NCBI GenBank assembly: GCA_022574265.1
Contig: JACZSI010000087.1
Coordinates: 1-7,327 of the forward strand
DNA from: Chloroflexota bacterium
GTDB taxonomy: Bacteria; Chloroflexota; Dehalococcoidia; Lucifugimonadales; Australimonadaceae
Length of the DNA: 7,327 nt
Direction of reading: 5' to 3'
Numbering within the stretch: the stretch's first letter is position 1; the number at the start of each line of letters is the position of its first letter. This document shows positions 1 through 5,435 of this stretch, piece after piece. Below the pieces are notes generated by a model. That model was not told where the DNA came from. It worked only from the letters and a program-made list of their open reading frames with translations, and did not search any database. The translations under genes and the position numbers were made by a program.

Positions 1-354
1 GGCCACCTGGTGTCGATGATGAAGGCCAGCGGGACGACGGGCCATCTGCGGCTCGCGAGCGTGCCGCTGCTGCCGGGGACCCGTGAGCTCGTCGAGCGCG
101 GCTTCGTTCCGGGCGGCACGCGGCGGAACCTCGAAAGCCTCGCGTCGTCGGTCGTCTGGCACGCCGGTCTCACCGAGGACGACCGCCTGATCCTATGCGA
201 TGCGCAGACCTCCGGCGGGCTGCTGATCTCCATGGCAGCCGACCGCGTGCCCGCGCTGCTCAAGGAGCTGAGCGCGCGCGACACGCTGGGCGCCGTCGTC
301 GGCGAGGTGACGGACGGTGGTCCTGGAGGCATCGCGCTCGAGGCCGCGCCCTAG
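1..354 (+). CDS. selD: Selenophosphate synthetase (selenide, water dikinase), C-terminal part; 5' end outside window
   Basis: This is the 3' end of selD. The frame is open from base 1 (Gly-His-Leu-Val-Ser...) to a TAG at 352-354. The opening GHL fits the end of the family's TGFGLLGH segment, and further on come PGGT followed by N and then LCDAQTSGGLL, the AIRS-type C-terminal signature, usually DPQTSGG in this family. The Pro to Ala change inside that motif is minor. SelD makes monoselenophosphate from selenide and ATP in the cytoplasm, for selenocysteine-tRNA or 2-selenouridine synthesis. The catalytic Cys/Sec and glycine-rich N-terminus lie outside the window, so I cannot tell whether SelD is itself a selenoprotein. 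No other selenium gene is visible here. The next gene starts 21 bp downstream on the same strand, so co-transcription is likely. Confidence 0.95.
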   Translation, partial: GHLVSMMKASGTTGHLRLASVPLLPGTRELVERGFVPGGTRRNLESLASSVVWHAGLTEDDRLILCDAQTSGGLLISMAADRVPALLKELSARDTLGAVVGEVTDGGPGGIALEAAP

Positions 355-364
355 CCCCGACGTC

Positions 365-371
365 AAGGAGG
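365..371 (+). promoter_or_regulatory. Ribosome binding site AAGGAGG fixing a TTG start
   Basis: AAGGAGG at 365-371 lies 4 bp before the TTG at 376. It decides the start of the JAMM peptidase gene, because the next in-frame ATG (406) would leave only a short, incomplete N-terminal helix before the catalytic Glu. Confidence 0.75.
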
Positions 372-375
372 CAGG

Positions 376-771
376 TTGGACATCCCACGCCATCTCAGAG
401 ACGCTATGGTCGCGCATGCGATCGAGGAGGATCCGAACGAGTGCTGTGGTCTGCTTGCCGGCAAGGAAGGCGCGCTCACCGGCCACTACCGCATGCGCAA
501 CGCCGAGCAGAGCCCCTACCGCTATAGCATGGACGGCAAGGAGCTACTGCTGACGCTCCGCGAGATCGAGGACGGCGGCGCGGAGCTCCAGGTCATCTAC
601 CACTCCCACACCCACAGCCCGGCGTACCCGTCGGCCACCGACGTCCGCCTCGCGACCTGGCCGGACGCCTCCTACCTGCTGGTCTCGCTGGAGAACAGGG
701 ACGACCCGGACATCCGCGTCTTCCGCATCGTGGACGGCGAGGTCACCGAAGAACCCGTCGCCATCGTCTAG
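376..771 (+). CDS. JAMM/MPN+ (Mov34/PAD-1) zinc metallopeptidase, short Mec-like form
   Basis: A 131-residue single-domain JAB1/MPN+ protein with a complete JAMM zinc site: catalytic Glu22 in the NECCGLLAG segment, then H76-S-H78, Ser86 and Asp89, matching HxH-x7-S-x2-D exactly. In the family these residues hold a zinc and activate water to cut isopeptide or peptide bonds after ubiquitin-like tails. Short bacterial members include the mycobacterial CysO-cysteine peptidase Mec, which releases cysteine from a sulfur-carrier protein; others are desampylase-like or of unknown substrate. The start is TTG with a strong RBS. No ThiS/MoaD/CysO-like carrier or cysteine synthase lies in the window, so the substrate is unknown. 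The gene follows selD by 21 bp, probably in one transcript, which allows but does not prove a sulfur or selenium role. Fold and active site are near certain; the Mec role is a guess. Confidence 0.9.
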   Translation: MDIPRHLRDAMVAHAIEEDPNECCGLLAGKEGALTGHYRMRNAEQSPYRYSMDGKELLLTLREIEDGGAELQVIYHSHTHSPAYPSATDVRLATWPDASYLLVSLENRDDPDIRVFRIVDGEVTEEPVAIV

Positions 772-900
772 CTTTCCCGCGCACCACGGCCTGCTCCTCT
801 CCATCGCGCCCTGACATCCAGCCCACCGCTCCGTTGTACGTAGCGATACCGGCGGCGCGGCCGGCACCGAACCCGGACCCAAGGACGACGAGGAGGAGTG

Positions 901-1779
901 ATGAGGTTCCGCAAGCAGCTCATAGCGTTCCTGTCCGTACTGGTGCTGGGTGGAGCGACCCTCGGGGCGACGCTCGCAGCGCCGTCCTCCCAGTCCACCG
1001 AGGGCGATGGCTCGGAGGCCCCCGCCACGGCGCCGGACCCCAAGGCCTACCTCGGCGTCGCCATGCAGCCGCTGACCGAGAGCGTCCGCGAGCGGCTCGA
1101 GCTGCCTGCGGACATGACCGGCGTGGTCATCGTCATCGCGCACGGCCCGGCGGCCGAGGCCGGCCTCGAGCGCGGCGACGTCATCCTGAGCGCAGGCGGC
1201 GTTGACATCGCGAGCCCGGAGGACCTGAAGGAGGTCGTGCTGAGCAAGAGCCCCGGCGACATCCTGTCGGTCGAGTACTACCGGGACGGCGCGAGCGCCA
1301 GCGTCTCCGTAACGCTGGGCGAGCGACCGCGCTGGGGCGGCGGCTATACCAACCGCGTCCAGAACCCCTTCAAGCGCTTCCTGAACATCTTCCCGAAGGC
1401 GGTGGACGGCTCGTTCCGAGTCCTCGGCGACGACGGCGAGGTCCAGGTCTACGAGATGGCGCAGGGCTCGATCACGGAGGTCGGCGCGGCGTCGCTGACC
1501 ATCGAGAAGGCGACCGGCGAGACGGCGACGTTCGACATCGGCGAGGACACAATCATCGTGCTGAACGGCCAGACGGCCGAGCTCTCCGACCTGGAGGAGG
1601 GCACCCGCGCGGTGGTGCTCTCGGTGGACGGTGAGGTGAAGTCCGTCGTGGTGGGCTCGCCGCAGCGCCATCGCCGAGGCTTCGGTGGCTTCGGTTTCGG
1701 GGCTTCGGCGGCTTCGGCGGGTTCGGTGCGGACATCGAGCGGCTCGAGGAGCGCTTCGGTCAGCTCCGCGAGCGCATGA
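901..1779 (+). CDS. Exported PDZ-domain protein with a C-terminal DUF5666-like beta domain; reading frame disrupted near its end
   Basis: The N-terminus (MRFRKQ then a hydrophobic run to about residue 27) is a signal peptide or membrane anchor, so the protein should act outside the membrane. A low-complexity linker leads to a PDZ domain at about residues 50-143 (YLGV..., then GPAAEAGLERGDVILSAGG, typical of HtrA/DegP-type PDZ). Residues 173-254 form a beta-rich stretch (GSITEVGAASLTIEK..., LSDLEEGTRAVVL) resembling DUF5666/OB-like domains. No protease domain is present, so a peptide-binding or scaffold role is inferred. AGGAGG at 891-896 favours ATG 901 over GTG 898, which would leave only 1 bp. 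After a Gly-Phe repeat the frame runs into 25 low-complexity Ser/Ala residues and a TGA at 1777, while a convincing tail continues in another frame to 1856 (separate entry). The unshifted product has 292 residues, the restored one about 318. The upstream 129-bp gap suggests its own promoter, but I found no convincing one. Confidence 0.8.
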   Translation: MRFRKQLIAFLSVLVLGGATLGATLAAPSSQSTEGDGSEAPATAPDPKAYLGVAMQPLTESVRERLELPADMTGVVIVIAHGPAAEAGLERGDVILSAGGVDIASPEDLKEVVLSKSPGDILSVEYYRDGASASVSVTLGERPRWGGGYTNRVQNPFKRFLNIFPKAVDGSFRVLGDDGEVQVYEMAQGSITEVGAASLTIEKATGETATFDIGEDTIIVLNGQTAELSDLEEGTRAVVLSVDGEVKSVVVGSPQRHRRGFGGFGFGASAASAGSVRTSSGSRSASVSSASA

Positions 1780-1856
1780 ACCGCTGGCACCCGCGCATGG
1801 AGCAGCCGGCGTCCGACCCGGCGTCCGCGCCGCCCGCCGACGCGACCGCCGCATAG
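1701..1856 (+). other. Displaced C-terminal tail of the PDZ protein (in-frame after a one-base shift)
   Basis: Read from 1701 in the third frame, this stretch continues the Gly-Phe repeat of the upstream gene (GFGGFGGFG) into a charged, probably helical segment (ADIERLEERFGQLRERM, then NRWHPRMEQ) and an Ala/Pro-rich end, stopping at TAG 1854-1856. The join lies at the run of four G at 1699-1702: one extra G there would restore a single frame. A hairpin starts one base after the TAG, which supports 1856 as the original stop. The segment has no start codon or RBS of its own and is not an independent gene. A true mutation, slippage within the repeat, or a sequencing or assembly error would all look the same. 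Confidence 0.7.
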
Positions 1857-1872
1857 CACCGGCAACCCGGTG
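1857..1872 (+). repeat. Small perfect hairpin CACCGG-CAAC-CCGGTG after the PDZ tail stop
   Basis: Six-bp perfect arms with a four-base loop, starting one base after TAG 1854-1856. It probably stabilises the 3' end of the transcript together with the stronger hairpin 10 bp downstream. Confidence 0.45.
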
Positions 1873-1881
1873 CGCCGATCC

Positions 1882-1913
1882 GAAGAGGGCCCCGTGGAAA
1901 CGGGGCTCTCTTC
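1882..1913. terminator. Hairpin terminator between convergent genes
   Basis: Arms 1882-1895 and 1900-1913 pair over 14 bp with one G-T wobble and a GGAA loop. The stem core is GGCCCCGT/ACGGGGCT. It lies between the PDZ gene (plus) and recO (minus, stop at 1933), so it may serve both. There is no real U-tract on either side, only TTC at the stem base, so termination may be partial or helped by Rho. Confidence 0.7.
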
Positions 1914-1932
1914 ACGCCCCGGCTCTCTCGCC

Positions 1933-2760
1933 TCACGGGGGGCGGCGGCGAAGCGTCCTCAGGTGCTCGATGAACCCGGCCGTCCCCATCTCGCGCTCCA
2001 GGACGTGCTGGAGGGAGAAGCCCAAGATGCCTTCGAGCTCGGCGTCGAGCTCGGGGGCGAGGTGCAGCCGCGTGGCCTCGGCGAAGTCGCTCCGGGCGAA
2101 GTGGCGCAGCACCTTGAGTGCGTCCACGGAGAGCGGCAGCACGCGGCCCGCCGCGACGACGCACCGGTCGTCGACGGTCCCGCCGAGCGCGGGCGCGTAG
2201 CGGTGGTGGCCGGCTTCGAGCTCCTTGCCGCAGACGAGGCAGCGCTGGAGCTCGGGCATATACCCCGAATCGTCCAGCAGCCGCAGCTCCACGTAGCGCA
2301 GCACGCTCTCCGGCGCCACCTCGCCGTCGAGCGCCCGGAGCGCCGCGAGCAGCAGTCCGTAGGCGGCCGGGTGCGGCGCGGCTTCAGGCAGCAAGCCGTC
2401 GACCAGCTCGCACAGGTAGAGCGCGGCGGCGAGGCGGTCGAGGTCGCCCTTGAGCGACGCGAAGCTCTCGGCCGACTCGGCGCCGGTCACGACGTCGAAC
2501 CGGTGCCCGAGGGCTAGCGTCAGGTTCACGCGGTTGAGGACGTCGAGGTGCCCACCGAGCCTGCTCTTGATGCGCCGGGCGCCGCGTACCGTCACCTTGA
2601 GCTTCCCGAGCGAGGGCGTGAGCACGACGACGAGGCGGTCGGCTTCGAGGACCGGGAAGGCGCGCAGCACGACGCCCTCGGTCTTGTAGCTGCGCGGTCG
2701 CTGGCCGGGACCCGGACGTGGCGCGTCCCGCAGCGGAGGTCTGCCTGCGGTCTGTTCCAC
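1933..2760 (-). CDS. recO: DNA repair protein RecO
   Basis: RecO loads RecA on SSB-coated single-stranded DNA in the RecFOR pathway and anneals complementary strands. The product has 275 residues, near the family's usual 240-280. The N-terminal OB-fold opens with YKTEGVVLRAF at residue 25, followed by E-x-DRL and GKLKVTVRGARR. The helical C-terminal domain carries the zinc-knuckle region: C174-x2-C177, then GGTVDDRC with C200. Most relatives have GG-x-x-C-x-x-C, so the third Cys appears to be Asp197 here. The start GTG at 2760 lies 2 bp past the stop of the dehydrogenase gene and gives a 24-residue Pro/Arg-rich extension before YKTEG. No ATG, GTG or TTG lies nearer; CTG at residue 10 is the only closer weak candidate. 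This is the last gene of the leftward operon, and it ends at the shared hairpin. Confidence 0.95.
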   Translation of the reverse strand: MEQTAGRPPLRDAPRPGPGQRPRSYKTEGVVLRAFPVLEADRLVVVLTPSLGKLKVTVRGARRIKSRLGGHLDVLNRVNLTLALGHRFDVVTGAESAESFASLKGDLDRLAAALYLCELVDGLLPEAAPHPAAYGLLLAALRALDGEVAPESVLRYVELRLLDDSGYMPELQRCLVCGKELEAGHHRYAPALGGTVDDRCVVAAGRVLPLSVDALKVLRHFARSDFAEATRLHLAPELDAELEGILGFSLQHVLEREMGTAGFIEHLRTLRRRPP

Positions 2761-2762
2761 GC

Positions 2763-3557
2763 CTACGTGCCGCCGTGGACGTCCAGGAACGCGCCGTTCA
2801 CGAAGCTGCCGGCCTCCGAGGCCAGGTAGATGGCAGCCGCGGCGATGTCCTCCGGCTCGCCGAAGCGGCCCACCTCGATCTCGGCGAAGCTTCGCGCCCG
2901 GCGCTCGGGCGTCTCGTTCGCCACGCGGCGCGGCGTGAGCACGTGGCCCGCGTTGATGCAGTTGACGCGGACATCCGGCGCCCACTCCTTGGCCATGCTG
3001 CGCGTGAGGTGCATGACCGCGGCCTTCGTCATGCCGTACACGCTCATCCCCGCCTCCGGCAGCCGGTACTCGCGCGCGCCGATCGACGACATGTTGATGA
3101 TGACGCCGCCGCCGCGCTCGCGCATGTGCGGCACCACCGCCTTGGCGCACAGGAACGCGCTCGTCACGTTGACGTTGAAGGCCTCCATGAAGTCGGCCAC
3201 GTCGAGGTCCAGCAGCACATCCCGCTTGAACGTCGGCCCCTGCGAGCCCCCCACGACGTTGACGAGGATGTCGATCCGGCCGAAGCGCTCCAGCGTCGCC
3301 TGAACGACGCGCTCGACGGCGGCGGGGTCGGTCACGTCCGCGGAGACGCCGAGGGCTTCGTGGCCCTTCGCGTCGAGCTCGGCGAGCACCGCGTCGATCT
3401 TCTCCTGGCGGCGCGCCGCGATCGTCACCTTCGCGCCGACGTCGGCGAAGCCATGCGCGATGCCGCGCCCGATGCCGTCGCTGCCGCCGGTCACGATGGC
3501 GACCTTGCCCTCGAGCGAGAACCTCTGGAGCGAGAACCCTGGGACGGGCGCGGTCAT
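2763..3557 (-). CDS. Short-chain dehydrogenase/reductase (SDR), classical type
   Basis: A 264-residue Rossmann-fold oxidoreductase. It shows the cofactor motif TGGSDGIG (residues 23-30), an Arg pair after beta-2 (AARR, about 47-50) that favours NADP(H), D74-V for adenine contact, and the catalytic set Asn128/130, Ser158, Tyr174 and Lys178 (YGMTK). It ends with the usual G-x-x-DVHGG strand. The NNAG structural motif is NVVG here (residues 100-103), with a Gly-Gly-Ser continuation common in some SDR subgroups annotated as glucose or 3-oxoacyl reductases. The substrate cannot be told from sequence. ATG 3557 directly abuts the TAG of the DinB gene before it, and only a weak purine-rich site (GAGCAGGG) lies inside that gene's end, so translational coupling is likely. 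recO follows after 2 bp. Confidence 0.93.
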   Translation of the reverse strand: MTAPVPGFSLQRFSLEGKVAIVTGGSDGIGRGIAHGFADVGAKVTIAARRQEKIDAVLAELDAKGHEALGVSADVTDPAAVERVVQATLERFGRIDILVNVVGGSQGPTFKRDVLLDLDVADFMEAFNVNVTSAFLCAKAVVPHMRERGGGVIINMSSIGAREYRLPEAGMSVYGMTKAAVMHLTRSMAKEWAPDVRVNCINAGHVLTPRRVANETPERRARSFAEIEVGRFGEPEDIAAAAIYLASEAGSFVNGAFLDVHGGT

Positions 3558-4070
3558 CTAGAACCAGCCCTGCTCGCGGATCAGGCCGCGCAGGTAGGCG
3601 ACCTGTCCGACGTGCTGGATGTTGTCGAACAGGTTGATCGCGAGTCTGCTCGCGATCGGCGCCGGAGGCTGGCCCGGCCGCGTCGGCACCTCCCGCTCGA
3701 GGTCCTCGTCGCTCAGGCCGCGCACCGCATCGTAGACCTTCTCCGTCGCCGCCTCGAAGAAGCCGACGAGGGTCTCCGGACTCTTCGGATCGAACGTGTG
3801 GACGTCGTCGGGCACGAACCGCTTCACCTCGCCCTCCATGCCGAAGCGGGCGGCCCAGCCGCCGGTCTCCCACACGCTGTCGGTGCCGGTGATGCCGGCC
3901 GCGATCGAGGCGCGGCCCCGGCTGAGGTGCCAGACCAGCCAGCCGATCGGGTTGCTCCCCGCGCCCGCCGGCTGCGACCGGATCTCGTCGAGCGTCAAGC
4001 CATCGAGGGCCTTGCGGAGCGTGCCGTCGGCGCGGCCCATCGCGTCGAGATAGAGCCCTGCTGCGTTCAT
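3558..4070 (-). CDS. DinB/DUF664-like four-helix-bundle protein, paralog 1 (distal copy)
   Basis: A 170-residue protein of the DinB superfamily, whose members include mycothiol- and bacillithiol-dependent S-transferases using a metal held by three histidines. Visible landmarks are NPIGWLVWHLSR with His48, GWAARFGM in the middle, and DNIQHVGQVAYLRG near the end with His153. The position four residues before His153, normally His in the HxxxHxGQ motif, is Asp149. Unlike its two neighbours it lacks the VQDxH segment after the first His. ATG 4070 is chosen because GGAGGG lies 7 bp upstream; a longer frame to 4109 would begin inside the upstream repeat. It is the third of three related genes in the leftward operon, with a repeat element in front and the SDR gene abutting its stop. 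The activity is unproven; a thiol-linked transferase or detoxification role is only a family-based guess. Confidence 0.85.
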   Translation of the reverse strand: MNAAGLYLDAMGRADGTLRKALDGLTLDEIRSQPAGAGSNPIGWLVWHLSRGRASIAAGITGTDSVWETGGWAARFGMEGEVKRFVPDDVHTFDPKSPETLVGFFEAATEKVYDAVRGLSDEDLEREVPTRPGQPPAPIASRLAINLFDNIQHVGQVAYLRGLIREQGWF

Positions 4071-4136
4071 CCGCTTCCCTCCACCAGTTTGTTCCCGTCC
4101 CTGTGTCATCCTGAGCCGACCGGGCTACGCCGGTCC

Positions 4137-4231
4137 GTCACCCTGAGCGAAGCGAAGGGTCTCGTCCCCGGCCCCTCGATATTCAAGCCGCGCTTGGCTG
4201 CGAGATTCTTCGCTTGCCAGCTCAGAATGAC
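4137..4231. repeat. Palindromic repeat element, copy 1 (CTGAGCGAAGCGAAG family)
   Basis: About 95 bp with imperfect inverted ends, GTCACCCTGAGC at the left and CTCAGAATGAC at the right, and inner arms ending in TCTCG and CGAGA. Each arm is itself a small palindrome: ACCCT...AGGGT at 4140-4160, and ATTCT...AGAAT at 4205-4228 (minus-strand unit, with three extra bases). A partial extra unit GTCATCCTGAGC lies just left at 4105-4116, followed by a short GACCGG/CCGGTC hairpin. The centre shares TCTCGTCCC, GGCC and ATTCAAGC with the reverse complement of copy 2. It has no coding capacity. It looks like a REP/MITE-like chromosomal repeat of the type seen in several high-GC and Chloroflexota genomes. 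It occupies most of the 175-bp gap between DinB paralogs 2 and 1. Confidence 0.8.
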
Positions 4232-4245
4232 AGGACGTGACCGGG

Positions 4246-4776
4246 TCATCGGGCCTGCTGCCAGCCGAAGCCGGCGTGGTAGCCGCGCAGGTACCCGATC
4301 TGCCCGGCGTGCTGCGTGTTGTCCGAGACGAGGCTGACGAGCCGCACCCCGACCGTCGGCATGGGGTCGTACTGCGGCTCGTCGAGGACCCGGTCGAGGT
4401 CCTTCGGGCTCACGCCGGCGAGGTAGGTCTTGCTCCGCTCGTACACCGCGTCGGCATAGCCGAGCAGCACGTCTACCGAGTCGACCTTGAGCGCCGCGAC
4501 CTGCTCCGGCGTGTGTCCGTTGCCGGTCTCCTTGTCGTCGGCCGCCATGCCGAAGCGCGCGTGCCACCCCGCGCTCGTCCAGAGCTGCGGGAGGCCGGCC
4601 AGGGCGGACACGTGGTCGTCCTGCACGCGGGTGAGGTGCCAGGCGAGCCACGCCATCGAGTTGGTGTCGGCGGTTGGCATCTTGTTGACGATCTCGACCG
4701 GCGCGCCCTCCAGGCTGCGGTGCAGGGTACGGTTGACGCGCCCCAGCGCGTCGCTGATCAGCTCGGCTCCGTCCAC
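4246..4776 (-). CDS. DinB/DUF664-like four-helix-bundle protein, paralog 2
   Basis: A 176-residue DinB-superfamily protein. It contains MAWLAWHLTRVQDDH (His47, His55), GWHARFGM, a GNGHTPEQVAAL segment and SDNTQHAGQIGYLRG with His156. Four residues before His156 is Ser152, where the classic motif has His. It starts at GTG 4776, with GAGGAGG 5 bp upstream. It begins 22 bp after the stop of paralog 3 and is clearly its duplicate, sharing WHLTRVQD, the GHT segment and the end motif. It is separated from paralog 1 by the repeat element. The C-terminus is slightly extended (GWQQAR). A metal-binding thiol transferase-like fold is inferred; the substrate is unknown. Confidence 0.87.
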   Translation of the reverse strand: MDGAELISDALGRVNRTLHRSLEGAPVEIVNKMPTADTNSMAWLAWHLTRVQDDHVSALAGLPQLWTSAGWHARFGMAADDKETGNGHTPEQVAALKVDSVDVLLGYADAVYERSKTYLAGVSPKDLDRVLDEPQYDPMPTVGVRLVSLVSDNTQHAGQIGYLRGYHAGFGWQQAR

Positions 4777-4798
4777 TGTGACCTCCTCATGATCGGGA

Positions 4799-5332
4799 TC
4801 AAGATGCGAACCAGCCCTTGCCCTTGAGCAGGCCGCGCAGGTACGCGATCTGTCCCGAGTGCTGGATGTTGTCGACGAGGGTCATCTCCAGCCGGACGCG
4901 CATCGGCACGGTACCGTCGCCGGTGACGTTCGGCACCTGCCGGTCGAGGTCCTCGTCGCTCACCGTCTCTAGGAACGCATCGGTGCGGCCGCGCACGGCC
5001 TTGTAGTACGCGAGCAGCACGTCCACGCCGGGCGAGCGGAAGTCCCGGACCTCGTCCGAGGTGTGGCCGCGGCCGCGGTCGGATGCGTCGTCGCCGCGGC
5101 CGAAGCGCTCGTGCCATCGGTCCCGCAACCAGACGTGCTCGCTCTCCTCCATCGCCGAGAGGTGGTTGTCCTGCACGCGGGTCAGGTGCCACATGAGCCA
5201 GCCGATGGGGTTGGAGTCGAGGCCCGGCTGGCGGGCCAACTCGTCCGCGTCGAGCCCGTCGAGCGCCGCGAACAGGATGGCCTCGTTGCGGTCGAGCACC
5301 GCCTTGGCGAACTGGACGGTCGGGATGGCCAT
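4799..5332 (-). CDS. DinB/DUF664-like four-helix-bundle protein, paralog 3 (promoter-proximal copy)
   Basis: A 177-residue DinB-superfamily protein and the first gene of the leftward operon. Landmarks are NPIGWLMWHLTRVQDNH (His49, His57), RWHERFGRGDD, RGHTSDEVRDF, and VDNIQHSGQIAYLRG with His158. Asp154 stands four residues before it, in place of the usual His. The end GKGWF closely matches paralog 1 (EQGWF), so the family probably arose by local duplication. ATG 5332 is preceded by AGGAGG with only 3 bp spacing; no other in-frame start gives a better N-terminus, and the family normally begins at about this point. A promoter-like TGCTATCAT lies 37-45 bp upstream. The role in the cell is unknown. 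Confidence 0.87.
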   Translation of the reverse strand: MAIPTVQFAKAVLDRNEAILFAALDGLDADELARQPGLDSNPIGWLMWHLTRVQDNHLSAMEESEHVWLRDRWHERFGRGDDASDRGRGHTSDEVRDFRSPGVDVLLAYYKAVRGRTDAFLETVSDEDLDRQVPNVTGDGTVPMRVRLEMTLVDNIQHSGQIAYLRGLLKGKGWFAS

Positions 5333-5368
5333 GAGCCTCCTGCGGACATGCCGGCTGCACGTGGCCGC

Positions 5369-5377
5369 ATGATAGCA
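5369..5377 (-). promoter_or_regulatory. Extended -10 promoter for the DinB-SDR-recO operon
   Basis: On the minus strand TGCTATCAT (with TATCAT at 5369-5374) matches an extended -10 box with one mismatch in the hexamer. A start site near 5361 would leave a leader of about 30 bases before ATG 5332, including AGGAGG. The -35 region is poor (TCAAGG at 17 bp), which fits an extended -10 or activated promoter. Confidence 0.5.
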
Positions 5378-5379
5378 GG

Positions 5380-5396
5380 CAAGGGCGCAGCCCTTG
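5380..5396. promoter_or_regulatory. Perfect palindrome CAAGGGC-GCA-GCCCTTG, candidate operator
   Basis: Seven-bp perfect arms with a three-base centre, lying in the spacer and -35 area of the leftward promoter. The position is what a repressor or activator site would need. The binding protein is unknown, and with this base composition chance remains possible. Confidence 0.35.
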
Positions 5397-5435
5397 ACCC
5401 ATAAGGGGTAGGACGGTCGGTGCTCTCCTCCCGTT

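Noticed and set aside
834..862. Promoter TTGTAC (834-839) for the PDZ gene
   Set aside because: No acceptable -10 hexamer lies 16-18 bp downstream, and the alternative pairing with CTGACA at 811 gives a poor -10.
1777..1779. In-frame TGA of the PDZ gene read as selenocysteine, given selD nearby
   Set aside because: The residues before and after this TGA in that frame are low-complexity and unlike a redox site, while the other frame gives a sensible tail. Frame disruption explains the data better.
544..1854. A 436-residue minus-strand frame opposite the JAMM and PDZ genes
   Set aside because: The composition is Arg/Ala-rich, typical of antisense frames in GC-rich DNA, and the opposite strand has well-supported domains.
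1933..3873. A 646-residue minus-strand open frame suggesting a fusion ending in RecO
   Set aside because: The part upstream of 2760 is Arg/Gly/Ala-rich antiframe sequence over the SDR and DinB genes, both of which have clear motifs in another frame. Only the RecO part is real.
2718..4337. A 539-residue plus-strand frame over the SDR and DinB genes
   Set aside because: It is a shadow frame rich in His/Arg/Ala with no domain, and it runs into the repeat element where it shows repeat-type peptides.
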